Source: an uncultured Bacteroidia bacterium
Lineage (GTDB): Bacteria > Bacteroidota > Bacteroidia > Bacteroidales > Prolixibacteraceae
Assembly (NCBI GenBank): GCA_903850335.1
Contig: CAINLJ010000171.1
Location: forward strand, 1-42,254
Length of the DNA: 42,254 nucleotides
Direction of reading: 5' to 3'
The position numbers and the translations under genes were made by a program. The stretch's first letter is position 1. Each line of letters starts with the position of its first letter. The notes under the pieces were generated by a model. That model searched no databases. It saw only the letters and a program-made list of their open reading frames with translations, and had not been told where the DNA came from. Below, piece by piece: positions 25,911-35,031 of the stretch.

Positions 25911-26993
25911 TTATTGGACCATTGCATTATAAATAAGTAATTGTCTGTTAGTTATGACTTTATCACCGGGTGAGAGACCCGATCTAATATAAACAGTAAC
26001 ACTGTTGGAAGTTACGATATCAATTTTCCGGGCTTGCACCTCACATTTACCCTTATAAACCAATACCCAGTACTGATTCCTGTCAAAAATTACTGAACCT
26101 GCCGGTAGCGATAACATCTGATCGTTGGTCTTGTGGTGAACTACGGCCGAAATAAACATTTCGGGTTTTAATAAGTAATCTTTGTTTTCCAGTTGTATTT
26201 GAACCTTCATCGTTTTTGTATCAGGATCCAGAACATTATAGATTTTATCTATCTTACCATTGAATTTCTTATCCACATACGAAATTGTCGACACTTCAAC
26301 TTTTTCATTTTCGCTAATCTGAGAAATGTCGGATTCATAAACGTTTGCAAGGGCCCATACCTTGGAAAGATCGGAAATCGTAAATAAATTTGTGTTGTTG
26401 TCTGATCTGATCTGCATGTTGGCATTTATAAACTTCTCGACTATATACCCTGAAATTGGCGATGTAACTACATAATCCTTTGGACTATTCCCATAAATGG
26501 AAAGTACTGTTGTTGCTCTGTTTAATTCTGATTTAGCCTTATCCAGTTCTTTTTGAAAACCAGTATATTCTTTTTCGGATATGATCCCACTCTTGAACAT
26601 GTCCTCTGCTGCTGCAAAATTCTTATCAGCAATTGCAAGATTGGATCGTGCCGAGACAAGATCATTTTCAGCAGTTGCCATTTCAGAACTTCTGATAATT
26701 GCCAAAACCTGGCCTTTCTTGACTAATGAACCAAGCGATACCTTCACCTCTGAAACATTGCCACTTACCAATGGATAAATTCGAACAACCTTTTCCTGAT
26801 CGAAAGTTATTTTTCCGATAAGTCGTAATTCATTATATACCGGCTTTACAGATACAGAATCAAATTTTAACTGGTTCATTAGACTATCCGGAATACAAAA
26901 TTGTGCTGAAGCATTTTTTGTTTCAACAGGTCTTTTGGAAGAACATTGAATAAAAAACAAAAATACAATAATTAGCAATAAAATATTTTTCAT
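25911..26993 (-). CDS. RND periplasmic adaptor lipoprotein (CusB/CzcB family)
   Basis: A 360-residue membrane-fusion protein with lipobox FFIQC (C17). Parts in order: barrel-sandwich half with SGNVSEVKVSLGSLVKKGQVL (about 78-97), an alpha-hairpin (about 104-165), the second lipoyl half VTSPISGYIVEKFI, a beta-barrel domain (about 205-285) and a membrane-proximal domain. This is the standard layout of adaptors that link an RND pump to an outer-membrane channel. It lacks the Met-rich N-terminal metal site of E. coli CusB and any His-rich N-terminal extension. It lies 12 bp downstream of the outer-membrane factor gene and 46 bp upstream of the permease gene. Confidence 0.92.
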   Translation of the reverse strand: MKNILLLIIVFLFFIQCSSKRPVETKNASAQFCIPDSLMNQLKFDSVSVKPVYNELRLIGKITFDQEKVVRIYPLVSGNVSEVKVSLGSLVKKGQVLAIIRSSEMATAENDLVSARSNLAIADKNFAAAEDMFKSGIISEKEYTGFQKELDKAKSELNRATTVLSIYGNSPKDYVVTSPISGYIVEKFINANMQIRSDNNTNLFTISDLSKVWALANVYESDISQISENEKVEVSTISYVDKKFNGKIDKIYNVLDPDTKTMKVQIQLENKDYLLKPEMFISAVVHHKTNDQMLSLPAGSVIFDRNQYWVLVYKGKCEVQARKIDIVTSNSVTVYIRSGLSPGDKVITNRQLLIYNAMVQ

Positions 26994-27005
26994 GATAAGG
27001 TATAT

Positions 27006-28295
27006 TTACTTGATAATGATGTCTTTGCCAATTGAGAAATTGAGATTCTCGAAAGCATTAATGCGATTGTACAATAAAGTATTAAGTTGGACTACATTCT
27101 GTTTATAGGCATCATAATAATCAAGAAATTCAATTAAACCAATATTCTTTTTCTCAAAGTTCTTTAGCATCTCCTGGTTTAACTGCTCTAAATCAGACAC
27201 AAAGTTGTTGTCAAATTTATTATACACTGCAGTTGTCTCCATAACGTTTGCATATGCACCAAGAACGTCAGACTTTAAAAGATCTTCAGCGCTTTGAAGC
27301 TTGTATTTACTGCTTTCCAGAGAGAACTTAGCTGATTTTATATTCCCTTGATTTCTGTTAAAAAAGGGAAGGTCCATTTGTAAACCAACGAAATTATAGT
27401 TATGAATAAAACTGCCATTTTTGTCCCAGCCGGCTGACAGAGTGAGGTCAGGTACACCCATTGATCTTTGATAGGCAAGATTGACCTCATTGATTTTTAA
27501 ATCTGATTGAGCCATTTTGAGGTCGTACCTGTGAAGATATGCTGTGTCAATCAAGGCCTGTAATTTAAGGCTGCCCGGAGAAAAATTATTCAAAGTATTC
27601 GTGTCGAAATGTGGAATGTAAAATACATTGGAGGTATGCAACATAACATTAAATTCATTCTGGACAGAAATAATCTGTGAAGTAAAGCCAATCTTCTCAT
27701 TTTCGAGGGAAAAAAGTGCGGACTTTAACCGAAGCAGCTCTTTTTTGGAAATAAATCCTTTTTCAACCTGACTCTGATATCCTTCAATCAATTTGCGCAT
27801 TGAAGCTGTTTCCTTATCGTAAACACTGACGATTTGCTTTAGGTAATAGATATTGTAAAAATCACTCCTAAGGGTATATTTCAAGGTCCGCAACAAGTCA
27901 AAATAGACCTGTTCCTCTCTATTGGCAGAGAGCTCGGCAAGTTGAATTTGCTTGTTCCTTTTCCCTGCCAGACGAATTAATTTTTGAATTTGGGCACTGC
28001 TCTCACCTTTATTGGTCAAATCGAACCATTGCCTGCCTCCATTGGTCTTGTATTCTGTGTTAATGACATTTTGCGTTACTGCCAATGTGATGTTAGTGAA
28101 AAGTCTTGCCTGAATTATTTGGGCTTTAGCAGCATTTATATTGCATTTTTCAGCGAGAAGTGAAAGATTTTGACTGATGAATACACTGTCTGCCTGCTGA
28201 ATTGTCAGTTTCAGAGTGTCTTTGAAAACTTCCTGGCCCCTTAAAGCTAACGTTAAAATTGTGAGGAACAAGAAAGCAAAACTTTTAAGAATCAT
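27006..28295 (-). CDS. TolC-like outer-membrane efflux factor
   Basis: A 429-residue outer-membrane efflux protein (OEP family). A signal peptide ends near residue 20 (ILTLALRGQ). The mature protein is two homologous halves of long helices with short strands, typical of CusC/CzcC channels. Phrases such as YKLQSAEDLLKSDVLGAYANVMET match the coiled helical barrel. It is the first gene of the tripartite metal-export operon: outer-membrane factor, adaptor and then permease. A -7-like box stands about 45 bp upstream. No lipoprotein cysteine is present, unlike E. coli CusC. Confidence 0.9.
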   Translation of the reverse strand: MILKSFAFLFLTILTLALRGQEVFKDTLKLTIQQADSVFISQNLSLLAEKCNINAAKAQIIQARLFTNITLAVTQNVINTEYKTNGGRQWFDLTNKGESSAQIQKLIRLAGKRNKQIQLAELSANREEQVYFDLLRTLKYTLRSDFYNIYYLKQIVSVYDKETASMRKLIEGYQSQVEKGFISKKELLRLKSALFSLENEKIGFTSQIISVQNEFNVMLHTSNVFYIPHFDTNTLNNFSPGSLKLQALIDTAYLHRYDLKMAQSDLKINEVNLAYQRSMGVPDLTLSAGWDKNGSFIHNYNFVGLQMDLPFFNRNQGNIKSAKFSLESSKYKLQSAEDLLKSDVLGAYANVMETTAVYNKFDNNFVSDLEQLNQEMLKNFEKKNIGLIEFLDYYDAYKQNVVQLNTLLYNRINAFENLNFSIGKDIIIK

Positions 28296-28339
28296 AATTA
28301 AATGTTCGAAATTTATGTTTAAAACTAAAGAATATTTAT

Positions 28340-28347
28340 CAAAAATA
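28340..28347 (-). promoter_or_regulatory. -7 box for the metal-efflux operon
   Basis: TATTTTTG on the minus strand (28347-28340) matches TAnnTTTG, 45 bp before the ATG at 28295. No clear -33 TTTG is seen at the expected distance. The rest of the 195-bp gap up to the porin gene shows nothing nameable. Confidence 0.35.
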
Positions 28348-28490
28348 CATCTAACAGGTTAATATATTTATTTACCTTTAACATACGATCTCCTCGGGAA
28401 AGTTACAAAAACTATCCAGATTTCTGAGTGAAAATACTTATAGCTTTGCAAAAGAATTACAATTACTATGCCAATTTTGGAGTAAAACGT

Positions 28491-29825
28491 TTAAATTACC
28501 AGATGAACCCTGACCGAGAACACGTTTACAGGCCCCCTGTCTTTATTATACCCCGGATTTAGAATAAATTGATATGCGCCTGAAAGAAAAATATTTTTGG
28601 ATATTGCCAATGAATAATAATACTCTGCCAAGGCTTCTGTCCCATAGTTCAGGTTGCCATCCCCTAATTCAAAACCACTTCCTCCGGCCTTCAAATAATT
28701 TCGGTGAGATATTGAAAGTCCGGAAGTAACCAATGCGAATCCCATATAATCTGCAGGTCTGTTCCATTTTCTTCCGGCTGATGAGAGTCCAAAGCTCAAT
28801 GACCGGTCCATCTCTGTAAAAGCCCAGGTTTCATTGTTTCCGTCATTCCAGCTGGCACGCATAAAAAGCCCCAGATCTTTGGTAAGGGACTGTTCTGAAT
28901 TAATTCCAAAACCATATTTAGTATTGCCTGTTCTTTCAGTTGCAATTACATCAGGACGGCTGGTATACAGAGCTAAACTTTGATTGTAATTTCCCATGTT
29001 GGCTGTTGTAAAGAAAGACACAAGCCTCAGGGCTCCCTTAATTCCATTAAAGTTATAATTCCTTGTATATTCCAGGGTATGTGAACCGGCCATTCTGATA
29101 TTCCAGTTCATTTTCATACCGTTAGCCTCCATTGGGACCAGAGAAAATCCATAACGCAATTCGTTTTTGGGCGTCACATACTCCAAAACCAGGCTCGGAG
29201 TATATCCTCGCGTGTTTGCAGGAAAATCCCATGCACCATTACTCATTAATGCCCAGCTCATAAACTGTGTTCTGGGATCGTGGCTGTAGGTGTTATTATC
29301 AAAAAAATCAGCCACGCTGATTTTACCTATAATCACAGAAATATACCTTTGCGGGATAATTCCTGCGAGCGTGTTAAATCCGGCGGGAATGTAAACAGTC
29401 TCCTTTGTAAGTGGAATATATTGCCTTAGGAAGATTCTTGCCAGATCAAAAGTCGGCATTGGATTATCAATACGGTATGATTCCCCATTTGTTGAGGCTC
29501 CGACCCCTACTGAACCGCTAAGTCCGGATCCGCCTGCAACCTCCGGATTTATTGTCAGACTTCCTCCAGACCATAGTCTCCCTGATAGGAAAAGTGTGGA
29601 TGTATATGACAATCTTGTTTCGGCATTGGGTGAAAGACTATTTTTACCAGAGTACCTTGCGCTAAAGCCGGGTTTAGTCTGTGTTATTACAGTGGCCTGA
29701 GCGTGGATTGAGAAGGATTCGTGGGGCAATGAATCTGATTGCTGAGCCCAAATTTGAAATGGGAACAAGACAAATAATAAATAAAAATTGAGCTTTTTAA
29801 TGGAGAAAGTGATTTTCCTGAACAT
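28491..29825 (-). CDS. OprB-like carbohydrate porin family protein
   Basis: The frame opens at 29867, but the ATG at 29825 gives a normal signal peptide (KLNFYLLFVLFPFQIWAQ). The ~420-residue mature protein is a beta-barrel of the OprB type (PF04966). It shows LSYTSTLFLSGRLWSGGSL, a Gly-rich stretch with NPEVAGGSGLSGSVGVGA, the RIFLRQYIPL segment, and a final aliphatic strand SVRVHLVI. In pseudomonads OprB takes up glucose, but Bacteroidota members often sit beside metal-efflux genes, and their substrate is not established. It lies 195 bp upstream of the outer-membrane factor gene on the same strand, so it could share regulation with the efflux set without sharing a transcript. Confidence 0.8.
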   Translation of the reverse strand: MFRKITFSIKKLNFYLLFVLFPFQIWAQQSDSLPHESFSIHAQATVITQTKPGFSARYSGKNSLSPNAETRLSYTSTLFLSGRLWSGGSLTINPEVAGGSGLSGSVGVGASTNGESYRIDNPMPTFDLARIFLRQYIPLTKETVYIPAGFNTLAGIIPQRYISVIIGKISVADFFDNNTYSHDPRTQFMSWALMSNGAWDFPANTRGYTPSLVLEYVTPKNELRYGFSLVPMEANGMKMNWNIRMAGSHTLEYTRNYNFNGIKGALRLVSFFTTANMGNYNQSLALYTSRPDVIATERTGNTKYGFGINSEQSLTKDLGLFMRASWNDGNNETWAFTEMDRSLSFGLSSAGRKWNRPADYMGFALVTSGLSISHRNYLKAGGSGFELGDGNLNYGTEALAEYYYSLAISKNIFLSGAYQFILNPGYNKDRGPVNVFSVRVHLVI

Positions 29826-30088
29826 AGCTTTTAATTTGCAAACCCACCACAGGGAAATCAAAAGCAATCCGGGTTATGGGTTAATTTGTATATATTTTAT
29901 ATGCCGGATCAGAATCCATTTTATACTTTTAAATTTTCGGCAAAAATAAAGTTTATTTTGGATTTGAATTGGCGGTGAATTCTTATCAAGGCTATTTTCT
30001 TCTGGTATGTAGTTATTTGTAAAGATTATTGATTATATTTCGGTTTATAATAAAAGGAGCTGGTATCCTGTTTCTAACATTAAAAAAT

Positions 30089-31465
30089 ATGATGAAGAAA
30101 ATTAACGATTATATTGAATTACACCATGAACACTTTCTTGAGGAACTCTTTGGTCTGATCAGAATCCCATCAATAAGCTCATTGAAAGAAAACCGTGCAG
30201 AGATGGACAGGGCTGCGGCATATTGGAAAAAGATTCTTCTGGATGCTGGTGCAGACGAGGCTGAAATTTTTACTACACCAGGGAATCCGGTAGTCTTTGG
30301 CCAGAAAATTATAGATCCGGCAAAACCAACAGTCCTTGTTTATGCACACATGGATGTCATGCCGGTTGATCCTTTGGAAAAATGGAACTCAGACCCTTTT
30401 GAACCTGTTATCCGTGATGGGCGGATCTGGGCACGTGGTGCCAATGATGATAAGGGCCAATCTTTTATCCAGCTTAAAGCCTTTGAATATATGGTTCGTT
30501 CCAATACTCTTGGGTGTAATGTTAAGTTCCTTATAGAGGGAGAGGAAGAGATTGGTTCACCCAATCTCGAATTATTTTGTATGGAGCATAAGGAGCTTTT
30601 AAAAACGGATATAATCCTTGTTTCAGATACAAGCATGATTGCAAGTGACATCCCCTCTATCACAGTTGGACTGAGGGGTTTGGCCTATTGGCAGGTAGAG
30701 GTGACCGGCCCCAAAAGGGATCTTCATTCCGGGCTTTTTGGAGGGGCTGTCGCTAATCCTCTCAATGAATTGTGCAAAATGATAGCCAGTATCACGGATA
30801 CAAATCACAAGGTCACAGTATCTGGATTTTACGATGATGTAAAAGATGTACCTAGCAGTGAAAGAGGGATGCTCGCTGAAGCTCCGTTTGATGAATCAGC
30901 TTATATTATCTCAACCGGAGTGAAAAATGTCCAGGGAGAAAAAGGATATTCAACACCCGAACGGACTGGAATACGTCCGTCATTTGATGTTTGTGGAATT
31001 TGGGGAGGTTATACCGGAGAGGGTGCAAAAACAATTCTGCCTTCAAAAGCCTTTGCAAAAATAAGTTGCAGGCTTGTACCGGATCAGGATCATCTTAAGA
31101 TTGGTCAACTCTTTAAGGATTATTTTAGTTCAATTGCTTCGAGTGCGGTTAGTGTTGAAGTTACATCACTCCATGGCGGACCTGGTTATGTGTGTCCAAT
31201 CGATCTGCCTGCCTACCGTGCTGCCGAGGCAGCATATAATGAAGTATTCGGACGAAGGCCGGTACCGGTCAGGAGCGGAGGCAGTATTCCAATTATTTCC
31301 TCTTTTGAGCAAATACTCGGAGCAAAATCAATTTTAATGGGATTTGGGCTTGAGTCGGATGCTATCCATTCACCAAATGAAAACTTTTCTCTGAAAAACT
31401 TTTTTAATGGCATCAGAACGATAATCATGTTCTATAACCATTTTTCTTTATCTCATGGAGAGTAA
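30089..31465 (+). CDS. M20 family metallopeptidase (dipeptidase)
   Basis: The frame begins at 30029, but the paired ATGs at 30089/30092 start the conserved helix MMKKINDYIELHHEHF; the residues before it look non-coding. From 30089 the protein is 458 residues. The M20 two-zinc centre is complete: H87 and D89 (YAHMDVMP), D120/D121 (GANDDKG), E152/E153 (IEGEEEIGSP), D180 (VSDTS) and H427 (DAIHSPNE). The dimerisation-domain histidine H213 is in DLHSGLFGG. The closest named groups are dipeptidases and acetylornithine-deacetylase-like enzymes, and peptide hydrolysis is the likeliest reaction. There is no signal peptide, so it is cytoplasmic. It is a single gene, divergent from the porin gene. Confidence 0.9.
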   Translation: MMKKINDYIELHHEHFLEELFGLIRIPSISSLKENRAEMDRAAAYWKKILLDAGADEAEIFTTPGNPVVFGQKIIDPAKPTVLVYAHMDVMPVDPLEKWNSDPFEPVIRDGRIWARGANDDKGQSFIQLKAFEYMVRSNTLGCNVKFLIEGEEEIGSPNLELFCMEHKELLKTDIILVSDTSMIASDIPSITVGLRGLAYWQVEVTGPKRDLHSGLFGGAVANPLNELCKMIASITDTNHKVTVSGFYDDVKDVPSSERGMLAEAPFDESAYIISTGVKNVQGEKGYSTPERTGIRPSFDVCGIWGGYTGEGAKTILPSKAFAKISCRLVPDQDHLKIGQLFKDYFSSIASSAVSVEVTSLHGGPGYVCPIDLPAYRAAEAAYNEVFGRRPVPVRSGGSIPIISSFEQILGAKSILMGFGLESDAIHSPNENFSLKNFFNGIRTIIMFYNHFSLSHGE

Positions 31466-31698
31466 CAGGCAATCACGATCCCGAACCCCGAAATTTCATA
31501 AGAAATCCGGATCTTAATCCGGGTCACCTGATGAGAAAAAACGCAAAAATCGGTTATGAATTGCATATTTCGGACAATTAATGTTAAAATATTGTGAAAT
31601 TTTAAATTTTTACTCAAAAAATAGGGGGTGTATTTTATAAAAGTGTATTTTAGCTGAAAATTTCGAAAAAGTATTTTAATCGTTAAATATTACTAATT

Positions 31699-33888
31699 AT
31701 GGCTACATTAAGGTTTAAGGCTCTTGAGGTTGTGAATTCCAGAAAACCTGTTGAGGTAAAAAGGGAGTCGAATCTCACTTCTGATTATTATGGGATGTTG
31801 GTTTTTGACAGGCCCAAAATGAAAAAGTATTTATCAAAAGAATCTTTCAAGGCAATTGTTGATGCTATTGACAATGGTACAACAATTGACAGGAAAATTG
31901 CGGATCAGGTTGCTATAGGGATGAAAGCCTGGGCAATGGAGAATGGCGCAACACATTACACTCACTGGTTCCATCCGTTAACTGACGGAACAGCTGAAAA
32001 ACACGATGCATTTATTGATCATTCCGAATTAGGTGGAGTTGTCGAAAGCTTCTCAGGTAAATTGCTTGCACAGCAGGAGCCTGATGCCTCTTCCTTCCCT
32101 AGTGGTGGAATTCGTAATACTTTCGAAGCCCGCGGATATACTGCATGGGATGTTTCATCACCAGCATTTATTGTGGGAACGACACTTTCTATCCCAACCG
32201 TATTTATTTCTTACACAGGTGAGGCTCTTGATTATAAGGCTCCATTGTTAAAAGCATTGAATGCAGTTGATAAAGCGGCAGTTGATGTTTGTCAGTATTT
32301 TGATAAAAACGTAACTCAGGTAAATGCTAACCTGGGCTGGGAACAGGAATATTTCCTTGTGGATGAGGCTTTATATTATGCTCGTCCTGACCTTGTGTTG
32401 ACAGGCCGTACCCTGATGGGCCACTCCTCTGCCAAGGATCAGCAACTTGAAGATCATTATTTCGGATCAATTCCAGAAAGAGTTGCTCTATTTATGCAAG
32501 ATCTTGAAAATGAGGCTTATAAACTTGGAATCCCTTGCAAAACCCGACATAACGAGGTTGCTCCAAATCAGTTTGAGCTCGCTCCGATTTTCGAAGAAGT
32601 AAATCTTGCAAATGATCATAACCAGTTGGTAATGGATCTGATGGCAAAAATTGCACGTCACCATGGATTCTGTGTTTTATTGCACGAAAAACCTTTTGCA
32701 GGAATTAATGGTTCCGGAAAGCATAATAACTGGTCACTTTCAACCAATACAGGTGTTAATCTTTACTCTCCCGGGAAAAATCCAAAAACAAATCTTCAGT
32801 TCCTTACCTATATCGTAAACACAATCAAGGCGGTTTATGACAATCAGGATTTGCTTCGTGCATCCATCGTATCTGCAAGTAACTCTCACCGCCTTGGTGC
32901 AAACGAAGCTCCTCCTGCTATCATTTCATCTTTCCTTGGAACCGAGGTAAACCGTATGCTCGACCTTCTTGAGGATAACGTGAATGATCGTAAAATGACT
33001 CCGGATGAAAAAACGTCACTTAAATTGAATATTGGCCGGATTCCTGAAATTCTGCTGGATAACACTGATCGTAACCGTACGTCTCCTTTTGCTTTCACGG
33101 GTAACAGATTTGAGTTCCGTGCAGTGGGTTCGTCAGCAAACTGTGCTTCAGCGATGATTGCTCTTAACTCGGTAGTAGCCAACCAGCTTATTCAGTTCAA
33201 GAAAGATGTTGATGCACTGATTGAAAAGGATGTTAAGAAAGATGAAGCAATCTTCCAGGTATTGAAAAAATATATCATCGAATGTAAGGCTGTTCGTTTT
33301 GATGGTAATGGTTATAGCCAGGAATGGGCTGAAGAAGCTGCGCGTCGCGGTTTAACCAATATCAAGAATGTTCCTGAGGCCCTTGAAGCTTATCTTACAC
33401 CAAAATCCCGCAAGGTGTTTGAAAATCTTGGAATCTTTACTTCAATAGAAATTGAAGCAAGAGTTGAGGTTGAAATGGAGAAATTCCTCAAGAAAATCCA
33501 GATAGAGTCTCGCGTACTTGGTGATTTGGCTATTAATCATATAGTTCCAACTGCAATTTCTTACCAGACAACTTTGATAGACAATGTTAAAGGCCTGAAA
33601 GAGGTATTCTCTGATGAAGAATTTAAAGAACTTGCTGGTGCTCGTCTTGATTTGATCCGAAAGATTTCAGGTCATGTATCTACAATAAAATCGCAGGTTA
33701 ATGAGATGAGAGAAGCGCGTAAAGTAGCCAACAATATCGAACATGGAAAAGATAAGGCGCATGCCTATGATCAAACTGTTCGTCCTTATTTAAGTTCAAT
33801 CCGCTATCATATCGATAAACTTGAAGAAGTTGTTGATAATGAATACTGGCCATTGCCAAAATATCGCGAGTTGTTATTTATGAGATAA
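31699..33888 (+). CDS. glnN: glutamine synthetase type III
   Basis: A 729-residue GSIII that makes glutamine from glutamate, ammonia and ATP; this long form is typical of Bacteroidota and some cyanobacteria. The N-terminal GSIII region (about 1-170) includes THYTHWFHPLTDGTAEKHD. Catalytic-domain motifs include LGWEQEYFLVDE, HNEVAPNQFELAPIF, the ATP-site GINGSGKHNNWS, and FEFRAVGSSANCASAM. A GSIII-specific C-terminal helical extension completes the normal length. It is monocistronic, with a strong terminator after the stop. The 233-bp upstream gap has no good -7 box that I can find. It also holds a 6-bp stem (CCGGAT/ATCCGG at 31507-31522) without a T tract. Confidence 0.97.
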   Translation: MATLRFKALEVVNSRKPVEVKRESNLTSDYYGMLVFDRPKMKKYLSKESFKAIVDAIDNGTTIDRKIADQVAIGMKAWAMENGATHYTHWFHPLTDGTAEKHDAFIDHSELGGVVESFSGKLLAQQEPDASSFPSGGIRNTFEARGYTAWDVSSPAFIVGTTLSIPTVFISYTGEALDYKAPLLKALNAVDKAAVDVCQYFDKNVTQVNANLGWEQEYFLVDEALYYARPDLVLTGRTLMGHSSAKDQQLEDHYFGSIPERVALFMQDLENEAYKLGIPCKTRHNEVAPNQFELAPIFEEVNLANDHNQLVMDLMAKIARHHGFCVLLHEKPFAGINGSGKHNNWSLSTNTGVNLYSPGKNPKTNLQFLTYIVNTIKAVYDNQDLLRASIVSASNSHRLGANEAPPAIISSFLGTEVNRMLDLLEDNVNDRKMTPDEKTSLKLNIGRIPEILLDNTDRNRTSPFAFTGNRFEFRAVGSSANCASAMIALNSVVANQLIQFKKDVDALIEKDVKKDEAIFQVLKKYIIECKAVRFDGNGYSQEWAEEAARRGLTNIKNVPEALEAYLTPKSRKVFENLGIFTSIEIEARVEVEMEKFLKKIQIESRVLGDLAINHIVPTAISYQTTLIDNVKGLKEVFSDEEFKELAGARLDLIRKISGHVSTIKSQVNEMREARKVANNIEHGKDKAHAYDQTVRPYLSSIRYHIDKLEEVVDNEYWPLPKYRELLFMR

Positions 33889-33912
33889 TCATACAACAAA
33901 GCAGTACAATTT

Positions 33913-33943
33913 AAAGCCATCCTTGAAAAGGGTGGCTTTTTTT
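33913..33943 (+). terminator. rho-independent terminator of glnN
   Basis: AAAGCCATCC pairs with GGGTGGCTTT (one G-T wobble) around a 7-nt loop and runs into seven T residues. The structure begins 25 bp after the glnN stop. Confidence 0.9.
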
Positions 33944-34056
33944 ATAACTCTTTTCTTAATTTTGTATGGATTGCATATCTGCTTCCTCTTGTCGGAATGA
34001 TTCTTTAAATCAAAGAATATGCTCTTAAGTGACTATAATTATCTAAATCCCTGGAT

Positions 34057-34311
34057 ATGACAAATAATGACATTTTAAAAAAGTTAAGGGTTGCGCTTAG
34101 TCTGAAAAATACAGATATTCTTGAAATACTAAAGCTTGTGGATTTTAATATTACCGAGAGTGAGTTGGGGGCGATTTTTCGTGCAGAGGATCATCCAAAT
34201 TTTAAGGTATGCGGAGACCAGCTTTTGCGTAATTTTTTAAACGGGCTGATTATTTACAAGCGCGGACCGGCACCTGAGAACGTAAAACCAGTTAGAAAAA
34301 TCCTGCGTTAG
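34057..34311 (+). CDS. DUF1456 family protein (single domain)
   Basis: An 84-residue protein that matches one DUF1456 unit: NNDILKKLRVALSLKN near the start, the ILEILKLVDFNITESELGAIF segment and FLNGLIIYKRG near the end. E. coli YehS and most family members hold two copies in about 150 residues, so this is a half-length form. It has a natural start and stop and no sign of a second repeat in any frame downstream, where the convergent PAP2 gene begins after 11 bp. The family's function is unknown. It may act as a dimer that rebuilds the two-domain shape. Confidence 0.85.
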   Translation: MTNNDILKKLRVALSLKNTDILEILKLVDFNITESELGAIFRAEDHPNFKVCGDQLLRNFLNGLIIYKRGPAPENVKPVRKILR

Positions 34312-34322
34312 CAGATATTACG

Positions 34323-35018
34323 TTATTTCGCAGGTATCAGATTGTTTTGGAGCAGGAGAGTGATGATCCCGACAGACATGATCATGATAAACAAGCCCGT
34401 AACAATGATTCGGTTGGCATCTTTGTCCTTCAGCCGGTTACGGATGAAAAGATTTACAGGATTTATCCTTGCCTCTATATAAAGGAGTAGTTTATAAATA
34501 CTTATTCCACAGAGGATTCCAAGAAGAGCGCCACCCAAAATATCTCCAGGATAATGAACACCCAGATAAACACGGCTGTATGCGATCAATGTTGCCCAAA
34601 GAATTATGAATGTTGCGTATTTCCTGTTTCCGAAAAGAAGCAATGAAAATATTGCAAAGGCAAATGTATTGGCTGCATGTGCCGAAACAAAACCAAATTC
34701 ACCTCCCTTACTAAAAAAAGCATGTGTAAGTGAGCTTATTGCAGGATCATTTGAAGGTCTTAAACGCTGAACAGAGTGTTTAAGCAGACCTGCAAACTGA
34801 TCGGAAATAAGGATAAGTAAGGCAACAGCAATGAATACCAAAAGCGCCTTTTTGTCGTACTTTTTCAATATTATCCAAAAGATAATACCATAAAACATCA
34901 ACCAGGTTGGAGTAAGGGTGAATAGCGTCATTACATAGTCCCACAATGGGGAATGCATCCCGTTCAGGTATAGGAAAAAATCTTTGTCCCAGCTTTTTAT
35001 AAGATTAAGATATTCCAT
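34323..35018 (-). CDS. PAP2 superfamily phosphatase
   Basis: A 231-residue membrane phosphatase with five to six transmembrane helices. The three phosphatase signatures are present: KHSVQRLRP (K80, R87, P88), VSAHAAN (S112, H114; the usual PSGH reads VSAH here) and RVYLGVHYPGD (R149, nucleophile H155, D159). Family members dephosphorylate undecaprenyl diphosphate, phosphatidic acid or lipid A. Undecaprenyl-diphosphate recycling is the most general guess. It ends 11 bp from the DUF1456 gene and begins 13 bp after obg, so it probably rides on the hpt-adk-obg transcript. Confidence 0.9.
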   Translation of the reverse strand: MEYLNLIKSWDKDFFLYLNGMHSPLWDYVMTLFTLTPTWLMFYGIIFWIILKKYDKKALLVFIAVALLILISDQFAGLLKHSVQRLRPSNDPAISSLTHAFFSKGGEFGFVSAHAANTFAFAIFSLLLFGNRKYATFIILWATLIAYSRVYLGVHYPGDILGGALLGILCGISIYKLLLYIEARINPVNLFIRNRLKDKDANRIIVTGLFIMIMSVGIITLLLQNNLIPAK

Positions 35019-35031
35019 ATATGCATAATAT

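Noticed and set aside
22760-28295. copper/silver (Cus) pump name for the efflux set
   Set aside because: The helix-4 signature is of the divalent-cation type and the adaptor lacks a Met-rich site, so cus symbols were not assigned.
31507-31522. stem CCGGAT/ATCCGG as a terminator of the M20 gene
   Set aside because: The stem is only 6 bp and no T tract follows.
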